From positions 2,585,375 to 2,649,374 of the forward strand of contig QXEO01000234.1 of NCBI GenBank assembly GCA_007115705.1: 64,000 bases of DNA. The letters are read 5' to 3'. This document shows, piece after piece, positions 10,699-21,015 of this stretch. Under the pieces are notes generated by a model. It searched no databases, had not been told where the DNA came from, and saw nothing but the letters and a program-made list of their open reading frames with translations. Position 1 is the stretch's first letter. The number at the start of each line of letters is the position of its first letter. Both the position numbers and the translations under genes were made by a program. The stretch comes from Dactylis glomerata. Taxonomy: Eukaryota > Streptophyta > Magnoliopsida > Poales > Poaceae.

Positions 10699-11848
10699 AG
10701 AGGAGATCCTGGCGAGGTAGACTTCTGGGGAGGGGAATTAGTCTCCTCCCCTCTTTTGCTGTGTAGTCCTCGCCGGCGGGGTATGCCCCACCGTGCTTTT
10801 GCTCCTCCCCTCATTGGGGACGCTTTAATGCAATCTGCTTATTAGCTATCTTGCTTTCTACTTCTTATTGCTCTTCATTGTCCTGGTCACCCGCACGCTC
10901 GAGAACCCTAGTGAGCTGTTAGCGCCGACGGGAGGGCTCCCTGCACCTCAAAGCTCGAGACGGGGTCAGCGCCGGCGACATACTGGACGATTCCTGAGAC
11001 AAGAAGTTGAAGAAAGAGTTGGAAAAGAAAAAACCCCAAATCCCCGAAAACGGAAAAACAAGTCGATAAAACAAACGAAAAAATAAGGTGAATAAGATGC
11101 CCCTGTGACCGGCACAGGGACCTTCTCCGTCGTGGAGGAGCACGACACTATCTGTGCCAGCAGCTAAGAGCAAATTGCCGCGCGTGGCGATTCACGGGGC
11201 CTTCCTCGTCGTTGAGGGAAGCTGGACCCTCACGGACGTGAAAACGTCAACGCTTAAGAGAGCCCAGAGACCGTCGACACCTCGCAAGGATTGCTCATGA
11301 GGTGAAGGGCCTGGCGCGGACCTCCGGATCTGCGTCTCCTTCGCAAGATGATCGGAGCGGCTTTGGTCTTCAATAATCCTGCCACGTTAGGCCTTCCTCG
11401 GTAGAGGGAATCTTCCTGCGGATGCTTTGTGCATCGACGCGTCCTTGCTTCCTCGTGAGGGTTGCCCACGAGGTGCCGGTCCTTAGCGGGTGCCTTGGGC
11501 ACACCTTGGACTTCTCTCGAAGATTTTTTATTTTCCGGTGTACTTCGCTAGGAACTAAGCACCATGGGTATTTGGAGGTGATCGATAACAGGGTCGTCGC
11601 CCCCGACCAGAGCTCACTCCCTTCGGGTTTTTCGGGCTTGCTATTTTCCGGGCGAAGGCCCCAGCATAGACACCGTGCCTAGCCCCCTTCCGCGTGGAGT
11701 ACAACAGAAAATAAATGGACTTCATACCATTTTAATGTCATGCCGAAGCAGAGGCGCTATTTTGCGCAATAACTTAATATCAGTGCTTAAGAGCAGCTTG
11801 AGCTGATACAAGTGCCGTGAAAACGGTCTTTATCTCCTCATGAGGAAC
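10699..11848. other. Non-coding spacer of J between antisense gene and integrase
   Basis: It holds no convincing gene. Short imperfect repeats of the type CCTTCCTCG(T/G) followed by GAGGGAA occur near 11200-11215, 11390-11412 and 11450-11461. Small open frames (10868-11086, 11254-11502, 11422-11682) have no recognisable domain. Poly(A) signals for both converging transcripts would be expected here. Confidence 0.5.
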
Positions 11849-13432
11849 CTAAGGGTAGAACTTTCGCAGATGAGCTATGTTCCACGGGTTCCCCACCGGC
11901 ACGCCTTCAGCGGTTTCCAGCCGTGCCAAGCCTGGCCTGGCGATGTGCGTCACCTTGAAGGGTCCTTCCCACATTGGAGATAGCTTGTGCAGGCCCTCGC
12001 GAGAGAGTATTCTCCTCACCACCAGGTCGCCGACCTCCAGAGTCCTTGCTCGAACATGGCGCCTATGGTAGTGGCGTAGTCCTTGCTGGTACCTCGCGGC
12101 GCGGAGCGCGGCTTGGCACCGAGCTTCTTCGAGCAGGAGGAGGCGGTCCTTGATGAGGTCCTCTTGGCGAATTTCGTCGAAGGCAAGCACTCTTGGCAAC
12201 CCGAATTTGACGTCGGTGGGTAGAATGGCCTCCGCCCCATAGACCAAGAAGAAAGGGGTCTCTCCAGTGGGTTTGGTGGCGGTAGTCCTGATGGACCACA
12301 AGATGGATTGGAGGTTGTCTAACCATTTTTTGCCGCAGGCTTCGAGCTTTGCATTGAAGCTTTTCATCTGGAGTCCCTTAAGGACTTCGGCGTTAGCACG
12401 CTCGGCTTGGCCATTGCTCCTGGGGTAGGCGATGGAGGCGAAACAGATCTTGATGCCGACCGATGCGCAGTACTCCCGGAATAGCCCACTGGTGAACTGG
12501 CTGCCGTTGTTGGTGATTATGCGGTTAGGCACACCAAAATGACAGACCAGCCCACGAATGAACTTGACTGCGGACCTGGCCAGGATTGTGCACACCGGTT
12601 CCACCTCCACCCACTTGGTGAATTTTTCGATGGCGACGTAGAGGTATCGGTAGCCCCCTTGCGCTCTGGGGAATGGACCAAGGATGTCCAGCCCCCAAAC
12701 TGCAAAGGGCCAAGTGAGTGGGATGGTTTGTAGCTCCTGCGCCGGCTGGTGAATCTGCTTGGCATGGAATTGGCACGCCTCGCACCTCTTGACCATCTCC
12801 GTCGCATCCCCGAGCGCTGATGGCCAGTAGAAGCCGCTTCGATATGCCTTCGCGGCTAGAGTTGCAGCAGAAGCATGATGCCCGCACTCGCCGGCGTGGA
12901 TGTCCCTAAGAAGCTCTTGGCCTTGGTGACTAGATATGCACTTCAGAGCGACGCCGCTTGGGCAACACCGGTACAAGTCACCATTCTTGACGCAGTAGGC
13001 CGAAGCTTGTCGCACAATCCTTTCAGCCTCCTCTTCATCCTCGGGAAGCCTGCTGCTGATGAGGAAGGCCTTGAGCTCGAGGATCCAATCCACTCCCTCC
13101 TGCCGTGCCAATGCCAGAAGGACGCGGTCACCCGAAGGAGGCCCGCAGTCTAGAGCCCCCTGCTCTGGCGGCGGCGGCAGGGCAGGTGGAGGGTCTGATC
13201 CAGATGACGATGGAGAAGCGGACGGTCTGAAGAGACGCTCCTCAAAGACGCCGGCAGGTTGTGCCAGGCGATGAGAGGCGTGCTTGGCGATCTCATCGGC
13301 TTCCACATTTTCTCCTCTCAGGATGTGCTTCAGCTCCAAGCCTTGGAAGCGTTTTTCCATCTTTCGATGCTCCTCGAGATAAGCCGCCATGTGCTCATCC
13401 TTTGGAGTGTAGCTCTTGTTCGAGAAGTTCAC
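11849..13432 (-). pseudogene. J RNase H C-terminus and integrase (527 codons), catalytic Asp lost
   Basis: The frame starts in the tail of RNase H, including an ADEIAKHAS motif. It continues through a zinc-binding integrase N-terminus (HAGECGHH and CEACQFHA supply the HHCC residues), the catalytic core and a C-terminal tail ending at the TAG near 11849. The first catalytic Asp is in WGLDILGPF and the Glu in NGQAERAN. The second Asp position reads IITNNGSQF, with codon AAC, where the family has IITDNG, so strand transfer should be dead. A TAG stop at about 13441 separates it from the rest of RNase H. Integrase normally inserts the cDNA into host chromosomes. Confidence 0.9.
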
Positions 13433-14310
13433 AACCAGCTATGAATCTCCCTTGACGATGAGGCGCTTGATGCCCAAAGCGTTCGCTGCCCTTAAGCCTG
13501 CGAGTAGTCCTTCATATTCCGCGATGTTGTTGGAGACCTTGTGCTCAGGCTTAAAGCATAGCTGTACGGCGTAGAAGAGCTTGTCTCCAGAGGGAGAGGT
13601 CAGGACAGCACTAGCTCCCGCGCCGGGAAGGTTGAAGGCGCATCGAAGTGCATGACCCAGAGGCCTGGGGCCTCCTCTCCTGGGAGCGTTGACTCCACCT
13701 CTGGAGGCTCGTCGGCGAACGGGTCAGTCCACTCTGCAGTGAACTCGGCCAAAGCCTTGCTCTTGATTACCTTTGTAGTTTCGAAGGAGATCTCGAAGGA
13801 TTGAAGCTCCACGACCCATTCTGCCACCCGCCCGATGACGTCGGGATTGCGTAGGATGGTCTCCAGGGGACGATCGGTAACCACCTTTATCGGGTGACCC
13901 TAGAAGTAGTGGCGTAGCTTCCGTGAAGCGATGAACAGGGTGTAGAGCAGCTTTTGCTGCATGGTGTAACGCTCCCGTGCGTCGCGTAGCACCGTGCTGA
14001 TGAAGTACACGGGCTTCTGCACCTTGGTGATGCCCTCAGGAGTCCTCTCCTCGAGAGGCTCAGAAGGGTCGCTCTGAGGGAGCGGCTCGGTCGGTGAAGC
14101 TGCAGCGGGCGGCTCCTCTTGAAGGACAGAAGGGATTTCTGCCTCTACCTCGCGAGGAGCCCCTGGGCAGGGAGGATCAACTTCCTCTTTGGCGATTACC
14201 TTGGCATCTCGCTCCGCGACGAGGACAGCGCTCACTGTTCTCGGCGTTGCTGCGATGTAGAGCAGCAAGGGCTCGTGCAACGTTGGGGCAACCATGATTG
14301 GTGGGCTCAT
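13433..14310 (-). pseudogene. J RNase H region, broken
   Basis: This links the reverse transcriptase to the frame at 13432. The piece at 13900-14310 includes the connection segment VQKPVYFISTVLRDARERY. A stop codon replaces Gln before GHPIKV near 13900, and the frame continues to 13600. Between 13440 and 13600 the residues of the RNase H core are recognisable only across frameshifts. RNase H removes the RNA strand of the hybrid during reverse transcription. Confidence 0.75.
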
Positions 14311-15244
14311 TGAGGTACCTCTTCAGCTCGGTGAAAGCCTTGTCGGCTTCCGGAGTCCACTCGAACTTCCCAGTGCGCTTCATGAGCTTGAAGAAGGGCA
14401 AAGCCTTCTCTCCGCTCCTCGCGATGAAGCGCCCCAGGGCTGCCATGCATCCCGCGAGGCGCTGCATTTCCTTGAGATTGCGTGGAGGACGCATTTCCTC
14501 GATGGCCTTGACTTTGTCAGGGTTCGCCTCTATCCCGCGATGAGAAACGAGGAACCCCAACAACTTTCCCGATGGCACGCCGAAGGCGCACTTGGCGGGG
14601 TTGAGCTTGATGTTTACCTTTCTCAGGTTGACGAATGCTTCTTCCAAATCCTCGATGAAAGTGTGACTCTCGCGAGTCTTGACGACGATGTCGTCGACGT
14701 AAGCTTCCGCATTCCTTCCCATCAGAGCCCCCAGGGCCTTACGCATGAGCCTTTGGAAGGTGGCTCCTGCGTTCTTCAGGCCGAAGGGCATGTAGACATA
14801 GCAGTACAAACCACAAGGCGTGATGAAGGCGGTCTTATCCTCGTCCTCCTTTGCCATCTTGATCTGATGATAGCCGGAGAAAGCATCCAAGAAGCAAAGG
14901 AGGTCACAGCCGACGGTGGAGTCGACGATTTGATCTATCCTTGGGAGCGGATAAGGATCCTTGGGACAGGCCTTGTTGAGACTTGTGAAGTCCATGCAGA
15001 GGCACCCACTGCCATTTGACTTTGGGACGACCACCGGATTTGCAATCCAGGTGGGGTGGGCTACCTCGCATATTAGCTTGGCCTTCTTCAGCTTCTCTAT
15101 TTCCTTGACGATGAAGTCCTGCTTCTCTTGTGCTTGTTTCCTAGTCTTTTGCTTCACGGGGTGTGCCTGAGGGCACACGGCTAAGTGGTGCTCAATCACC
15201 TCCCTGGGAACGCCGGGCATATCTGACGGAGTCCAAGCGAACAT
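14300..15244 (-). pseudogene. J reverse transcriptase, active-site motifs present
   Basis: The open frame on the minus strand carries the fingers and palm in order: PVVVPKSNGS, the first catalytic block LDAFSGYHQIKM, MPFGLKNAGATFQR, the catalytic YVDDIVVK, and LGFLVSHRGIEANP before the connection domain. All three catalytic Asp positions are present. The family frame is lost near 14300, where it must shift to reach RNase H, so no full enzyme can be made from this copy. It copies element RNA to DNA in virus-like particles. Confidence 0.9.
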
Positions 15245-15650
15245 GTCAGAGTTTGCCCGCAGGAAGGTGACGAGCGCGCTTTCCTATTTGGGGGAAGGCC
15301 CTGCCCCGATGGTGACGAAGTTTTCACAGCCCCTAGCCTGGAGCGGGACCTTCTTAGTTGCAGAGCGCTCTTGGGTGAACTGGGGCCTCCCTCCCCGAGG
15401 GTACCGCTGCTTCCCCAATGCTCATGTCCAGCATCGGGTGGACCAGGTCCTCGCTTGGAGTAGGCGATGCAGAGGCGGCGAACTTCTTCCCTGTCGAGCC
15501 CTGCAGGTGGGGCTCGAGCGAGGCCTTCTTCGCAGCAGCCCGCTCTTGGGATATGAGCTGCTTCTTCCTCGCGAGGTCGCCAGAGTGTTCCAGTAGATCT
15601 TCGTCGGTGGGGAACATGGTGGCGGCCTCACGGTAAACATGCTCCACTGA
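15245..15650 (-). pseudogene. J protease-RT linker, degraded
   Basis: A piece of 97 codons (15354-15647) follows the protease in the same frame after one stop, then breaks again before the RT frame at 15244. It has no catalytic motif and corresponds to the variable stretch between protease and RT in Tat-like polyproteins. Confidence 0.6.
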
Positions 15651-16568
15651 TCAGAGAGCATCCTTCTCATTGCAGCGCACGGTGATCGTGCCGTTGGCGC
15701 CCGGAATCTTGAGGACGTTGAAGCCATGGTGCGTTGCTGCCATAAACTTTGCCAGGGCTGGGTAGCCGAGAATGGCATTGTACGGCAGCGCAATGTAGGC
15801 GACGTCGAAATCGAGGCTCTCTGTCCTGTAGTTGTCCCGGGTGCCGAAGGTTACGGGCAGGCGTATCTGCCCAATTGGCGTTGTAGACCCTTCGGTTACC
15901 CCGAAGAATGGTCGAGTTGGCATGAGCCGGTGGTACGGCACCTGCATCTTCTCGAAGATCTCGACCGAGATGATGTTGAGGCCCGCCCCTCCGTCGATGA
16001 GAGTGCGATTGACAGCGACGTTATTGATGGTTGGCGTGCACAAGAGGGGAATTGTGCCCACGCCCCTGGTGGAGGCCGGATGGTCTTCCTCGTCGAAGCC
16101 GATCTTGCACGTTGACCACTTCATTAGGCGGTTGCTGACGTTGGGCTGTGCCACTGCGATCTCTCGCGACAGCTGCTTGAAGTGACGATTAGATAAAGGA
16201 GCCTGAGCTCCACCCAGGAGGCAAGCGGCGAAGTCTCGCGGCTCTTGATAGCCCCCCTGGTTCTCCTCCCGACGATCGTTCGCTGGTGGGGGCAGCGGCA
16301 GCGGCTCGGGATCGGCTCGAGACAGACCCTCGCGGCGGCGACCTTCCTCGCGGTCGTCGTCGCGGCGATCGCCCCGGGATCCACTCTTGCCGTTGCTACG
16401 GCTACCCCCGCGGCGCTTGGAGACGCCACTTTCTTCGTGAAATTTTTGGACAATCCAGCAATCGTCGGTATTGTGGGTTTCCTTCTTGTCGAGAATGCAG
16501 AAACGGCGACGTCGACCTTTATCGCGTTCGGAGCGGTCCCCGCAGTGTTGCTTATGATCTGGTTCCAC
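15651..16568 (-). pseudogene. J Gag C-terminus and aspartic protease, 305 codons
   Basis: The N-terminal part has a basic zinc-knuckle remnant around CILDKKETHNTDDCW, followed by an Arg/Asp-rich region. The retropepsin part carries the active-site motif TLIDGGAGLNII (DGGSG in many relatives) and the later ILGYPAL block. It is in frame with the upstream gag piece but separated from it by a TGA at 16590-16592. Retropepsin cuts the polyprotein during particle maturation. Confidence 0.85.
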
Positions 16569-16589
16569 CGCGAGGATAGCGGCCTCCTT

Positions 16590-17797
16590 TCACTTGGGGT
16601 CCTTGGACTTCGGCTTTGGGGGAAGCGCCTCCGGCAGGTTGTGCACGAAGAGCCTCCCCTCCTCTGCCTTGGCACAGCGGTCGGCGATCTCGAAGAGCCT
16701 GACGATGGAAGTCAGCTCATCATTCACAGACAGCTTCTCCCTCATCTTGATGTCGGAGACGCCCGTGGAGAACACGGAGATGACCTCCTCGTTAGAGATC
16801 CTTGGGATCTTGTTCCTCATCTGACTGAAGCGCTGGATATACTGACGAAGCGTCTCGCCCTTGTACTGACGCACCGCCTTAAGATCGTTCTTAGTAGCGG
16901 CGCGCTCGTACGTGGGCATGAAGTTGGCGACGAACTGACGACATAAATCCTTCCATGAAGTCACGGATTCGTGAGGAAGATTCATGAGCCAAGTTCGCAG
17001 GGCGTCCTTGAGGGCCATGGGGAGCCAATTGGCCATGAAACGCTGATCTCCACGCGCGGCCTGGACGGCAACGACGTAGAGCTGGAGGAATTCAACGGGG
17101 TTGGTAGTCCCGTCATAACGCGCGCCGATGTCCGGCTTGAACTTGTCAGGCCAGACCACGTAGCGTTGCTGGCGAGTGAGAGCAAGACACCCGGGGTTGT
17201 AGATAGGGTCGCCGGGGGTCCTGACGTTCTTGCCAGCTTCGCCGATGTCATCGATGGCGCGGTCATGATTTTCGCGGCGGCGCTGCAGGGAGACGCGTGC
17301 GTCTTCCGGAGCGCGTTGGACAATTTGGCAGCTGGGCTCCCCGCGCGGTGAAGATGCGGCGCGGGAAGCTACCTTCTTGGCCTTGGCGGCCTTCCCATCT
17401 CCGGCACCCGGGCGCGGCGCCCCGCCACCGGATCTGGTTCCCCCGCGCCCTGGGCTCCTCCCTGGGCTGGGTCTTCGTTGGCGATGGCGACGAGCTCGGC
17501 GATTCGAGCGCGCCATCCCTCATGCCCATCATCAGTTGGCTGATAGCGTAGCAGCTCCTGCGCCATGGCGAGAGCCTGCACAGGAGACAGCTGACTCCCA
17601 GAACGAGCGCGAGAAGTGGCGGTGGCGATGAAGGAGAGCGAAGGCTCTGTACGCCCGGACGGGAGGTAGGAGGACTCCAGATCTTCCTCCTCTTCCTCCC
17701 CGGCCGAAGCTTCACGACGACGAAAGATGGGCTCGGTTTGCCCTCGAACAACGTTGCGACGGCGAAGATGCTCGAGCCTTGCGTTGGTGTCGGCCAT
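16590..17797 (-). pseudogene. J Gag, frameshifted
   Basis: An ATG at 17797 begins a frame (MADTNARLEHL) that is lost near 17369. The true continuation moves to another frame between about 17520 and 17400 and ends at TGA 16590. The retrotransposon Gag domain (about 17150-16700) is clear, with PDIGARYDGTTNPVEFL, ALRTWLMNLPHESVTSW and YKGETLRQYIQRF. Gag forms the particle shell and binds element RNA. Confidence 0.85.
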
Positions 17798-17831
17798 GTC
17801 GAAGCAGATCTGGAAGAAAACACACCACAGC

Positions 17832-17849
17832 CCCCTACCTGGCGCGCCA
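17832..17849 (-). other. Primer-binding site of J
   Basis: Reversed, TGGCGCGCCAGGTAGGGG starts with the TGG needed to pair with a tRNA CCA end, 2 bp inside the 5' LTR. I cannot name the tRNA with certainty; Arg types are reported for RIRE2-like elements. Confidence 0.75.
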
Positions 17850-17851
17850 AA

Positions 17852-18775
17852 TGTCGATGGATTTCGTGTCGCAAGAACACGGGGTACCACGCGATGGACC
17901 CAAAGATTCGAACGCAGGGGCTGAACGTGGGAGATCTAGGATCGCAACGAAGCACGGCGACGGAAGCCTCGAGTCGTCGGACGCACTACGCACTGCAGAG
18001 AGAGACGCCGGGCTTTACCCAGGTTCAGGGCCCTCGTGGTGAGGTAACACCCCTACTTCCTGCCTTCTTGTATTACAACGCGACACCTCGCGAGGAGTAC
18101 AAGGTCTTGGTTACAAAGCTCTAGCTGGCCAGAGGTTGAAGAACCTGCGTGCCCAGCTAGCAGCTTGGAGAAGATGAAGATCCGATCCCCTCTAAGGGGT
18201 GGCCTCCCTTCCTCTTATAGCGCCAAGGTCCTCCTTCCCCTTATCTTCTTGGGGAAGGGGTTGCCACACACGGCCAAGGAGGGAGGACAGCTGTAGACTA
18301 TATTCTTCCGTGGATGTAGTCTTTGTAGAGTAGTGGCGCCCGTCCACCGGAGTGGGTGGAGGAAGCTGACGTCTTCCCCTGGCGCCCTGCACCGTCCACG
18401 CTATTTTTAGGGGGGTGGCCAACAACCACTGTGCCGCTTTGGGCAGGCACAGAGAAAGTTGGTCTCCTCCCTGTTGGGGGTAGCGTGGGCTGTACGCGGT
18501 CTTCTGTCCTTTATCTTCTTGCTCTGCACACCAACGTGCTGAGCTGACGTGGACGTGGTCCCTCTCCTCACCAGCGGGAGCTCGTGAGGAGGTCTTCTGG
18601 TCCTTAGCAGTTTCCACCGTCGTTCTCCTCATGAGGCGCCTCCTCATGAGGCGCCTCCTCATGAGGGTCTTCTTGAATGGCTTCGGTCGTCGGTTCTCTC
18701 CTGGGCTGAAGATGGGCCGATGACGGGGCCCAGGAGCAGGTGGACCGGGATACCCTGGTATCCAGAACACCAACA
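17852..18775 (-). repeat. 5' LTR of J (924 bp)
   Basis: It runs TGTCGATGG to CACCAACA on the plus strand and is followed by the GTCAT duplication. It contains three tandem CTCATGAGGCGC-type units at about 18629-18665, one more than the other LTR. Confidence 0.9.
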
Positions 18776-18780
18776 GTCAT

Positions 18781-19351
18781 CGATGCCAAGATCATTGAAG
18801 CCATCGCCTACAACATCGCTGCGACAGTGCAGATCCAGCCTTCAATGTCGGAGCCTGCTGATGTCTCACTTCCATTGCCCTCCTCAGATCTGTTGCTGAT
18901 GAAGGACACCAAGACGGCGGCGGTGCCGACAGTGGTCATCGATGCCAAGATCATTGAAGCCATCGCCTACAACATCGCTACGACAGCGCAGATCCAGCCT
19001 TCAATGTCGGAGCCTGCCGATGTCTCACTTCCATTGCCCTCCTCAGATCCGTTGCTGATGAAGGACACCAAGACCGCGGCGGTGCCGAGAGTGCGAATCG
19101 ATGCCAAAATGATTGAAGCCATCGTCTACAACCGCGCTGTGAAGCCGCCGATCCAGACCTCCTCAGATCCGTCGCTGATGAAGTACACCAAGACGGCGGC
19201 GGTGCCAAGAATGGTTGTGGAGCCGCAGATCCAGCCCTCCTCCATGTCCGAGTTTGCGGATGGCGCAGATGACCACCCCTCAGCCGCCCATCATCCCGGT
19301 CCTTCTAGCCCATCGCTGCGCGGCCGTGTTCGACGCCGCAAATTGGGATAA
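18781..19351 (+). pseudogene. 3' part of the repeat-coding ORF split by J
   Basis: The frame continues from 8548-8636 and ends at TAA 19349-19351. The product consists of imperfect repeats of about 46-50 residues: DAKIIEAIAYNIA, then IQPSMSEPADVSLPLPSSD, then LLMKDTKTAAVP. About two full and two partial units lie here and the first straddles the insertion. The C-terminus is Pro/Ser-rich and ends in a basic patch, RGRVRRRK. I recognise no family. The repeats could be a young in-frame expansion of a short exon. Its reading phase fits across J, so J broke a then-open frame. It lies inside candidate element K. Confidence 0.5.
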
Positions 19352-19711
19352 ATTATGATAAATTTGTATTTTTCAATTTCAAATTGGGATACAATTGTTC
19401 GAACTACTACCTCCGTCTCAAAAAAAGCTTCTCCACTCTCTCGATGTGTCTATGTATATCCGTATGTATGATTTGAATTCTATCCCAACTTGATTGGGAA
19501 GATTGATATGTATTTGATCCGAGAGGGTGGTACATGCTTTCACTTTTGGGATCCCTTCACTTTTATAAGATGTTCATGCATGCTAAAATTATCGCGCGCA
19601 TTACTTAGCACAACTAGGAAATTGTACGCCAAAATACAGTGGTTAGAGCCACACCAAAATACAGTGGTTAGAGCCATCTACTGAATAACAATTCTATACT
19701 ATCTAAATCAT
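19352..19711. other. AT-rich stretch with MITE trace and short repeats
   Basis: No gene is seen. CTACCTCCGTCTCAAAAAAAG at about 19408-19427 resembles one end of a Stowaway-type MITE, but no matching second end was found. A 24-bp unit around AATACAGTGGTTAGAGCCA is tandemly repeated at about 19630-19675. AAATTGGGATA occurs at about 19341 and 19381. Confidence 0.4.
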
Positions 19712-20247
19712 CTACCACAACCACATAACTGCTAGGACAGGGATGACAGCTAATAATACTGCCCAGATGAATCTACTTTTCTCCTCTCCCATCACTTGAA
19801 GTTCATGTTCTAGATTTTCTACCACTTGATCAAATACGGCAAGATCTGTCTCAAGTATCAACTTCTCCTTGCGAATAAGCTCTGAATTCTTCTTTTCTTC
19901 CTCCACAGTACGCTTCAGCTCGAATATCATCAGGTTTTTATGGGCCAATTCATCACCTAACTTGGCCACCTTCTCCTCCAAATCCATCCTCTGGCTACAC
20001 CACTGGGTTGATTTATCTTGGTATGCAATGTACCATGGATCATCGGCTTGCCTGGCAAACTGTAACAATAATGGAAAAAAGAACAACTGAAATCACTCCA
20101 ACAGGCCATGGCGGCACTTCAAATTCAACGGTAGTACAGAGAGCAGAAGCTTGATACCTGCACTTCTGACGAGGTAGGAGAAGTAGAACGTGGCCACGAC
20201 ATGATCGAATCCCCACCCTCGCCGGTGTACCCGCTATGACTAGACAT
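19712..20247 (-). CDS. Two-exon gene: tail-anchored coiled-coil protein, 145 aa
   Basis: Exon 1 is 20158-20247 (ATG at 20247, 30 codons) and exon 2 is 20059-19712. The 98-bp intron runs GTATCA to TTACAG and keeps frame. Residues 1-30 are Ser/Gly/Thr-rich. Residues 31-54 include DDPWYIAYQDKSTQWC. Residues 55-120 are Glu/Lys/Leu-rich with heptad spacing, so a coiled coil. Residues 127-145 (FIWAVLLAVIPVLAVMWLW) form a C-terminal hydrophobic anchor, predicting insertion after translation into an intracellular membrane with the N-terminus in the cytosol. I do not recognise the family. The layout recalls small grass transposon-associated proteins with a Ser-rich first exon and a coiled-coil/TM tail, but no zinc finger is visible. 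It sits inside candidate element K. The frame is intact, in contrast to the fragments around it. Confidence 0.6.
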
Positions 20248-20600
20248 TGAGGACTATTTCGCACCTGCAAACTCCAATAAATTATGGGAACCAAATCGAT
20301 TAGGGGGCGGGGGAGGCTGAAGCAGAGGTCTTACCTAGCTATACTACCAATTGGTGCGCGGAACAAATCCCGGCCGTCGTGGGCGGCGGATCTGCTTGCG
20401 GCGGACTTTCCTGCAGTGGGTACAATGCGTGCGGACGAAACAAGTGCTGGAGCCATGGTTGACGTGCAGCGCCGCAGTCCGTACGACGCTGCCAGGGGAT
20501 AGAGCCGGCGGCGCGACGAGGCGCCGGCGATGGCTGCTCCGTCCGAGGGTGGGGAATGAGCTGCCAGCGGTTCTCCGATGACTAATAAGATACACAACAC
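20248..20600 (-). promoter_or_regulatory. Leader region of the coiled-coil gene with a possible 5' UTR intron
   Basis: Reversed, a GTAAGACC donor lies at about 20330 and a TTTGCAG acceptor at about 20266-20272, leaving a short leader before ATG 20247. Upstream, 20340-20580 is GC-rich and contains a small open frame that would act as an upstream ORF (89 codons, 20331-20600, out of frame). Whether this is leader or promoter is inferred. Confidence 0.4.
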
Positions 20601-20748
20601 TAGGTTCCAGCCATGTTTAGCATAAGATTCACTTTAGATTAAGCTGCGAAAATAGTCACCTGCTGGGTCTAGCTTAAGAAAAATTAATTAGCGAACTTGT
20701 TGCTTCTTTCTAACTAAAAGCAGGGATATATGCCTTTTCACTAAGGGC

Positions 20749-21015
20749 GACCCCAGCAGTCATTGGCTGAGGCAGCCCCACAGAGCGGCTCTATATGATT
20801 TTCTCTAAATAAATAGATGATCCCAGCGGTCATTGGCCGCGGAGGCCCCACAGAGCGGCAATATATGATTTTCTCTAAATAAATAGACGACCCCATTGGT
20901 CATTGGCTGCGGCAGCCCCACAGAGCGGCAATATATGTCTTTTCCTAAAAAATACATGACCCCACTGGTCATTGGCTGCGGCAACCCTATAGAGAGGCCC
21001 ATTTGTCATTGGCAG
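20749..21015 (-). repeat. 70-bp tandem repeats with CCAAT boxes upstream of the coiled-coil gene
   Basis: Units begin at 20749, 20819, 20889 and 20958 (spacing 70, 70, 69 bp), with a partial fifth to 21015. Read towards the gene, each unit carries GCCAATGACC and most carry a CATATAT stretch 30-40 bp away. CCAAT complements fall at 20762, 20832, 20902, 20971 and 21008, plus one extra at 20895. The array lies about 150-420 bp upstream of the leader, so it may be an amplified promoter module. Confidence 0.75.

Larger units (their letters stand above)
8637..18775 (-). mobile_element. Complete Ty3/Gypsy element J (10.1 kb, Tat-like, with antisense gene)
   Basis: J lies in minus orientation with both LTRs (5' at 17852-18775, 3' at 8637-9546), primer site, polypurine tract and a perfect 5-bp duplication GTCAT (8632-8636 and 18776-18780). 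The internal order is gag, protease, reverse transcriptase, RNase H and integrase, then a spacer and an oppositely oriented gene next to the 3' LTR. Integrase after RT/RNase H places it in Ty3/Gypsy. The primer site and the antisense gene recall Tat-lineage elements such as RIRE2 and Grande. Every pol frame carries stops or frameshifts, so this copy is not autonomous. Confidence 0.9.

Noticed and set aside
12517..12887. Several other open frames antisense or shifted to the integrase of J
   Set aside because: They are shadows of the GC-rich integrase reading frame with no domain of their own.
14294..15019. A 241-codon plus-strand open frame
   Set aside because: It is the antisense shadow of the reverse transcriptase, with no start context or domain.
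19408..19430. Stowaway-like MITE end
   Set aside because: Only one end resembles the family and no matching end or TA duplication was found, so no element is called.
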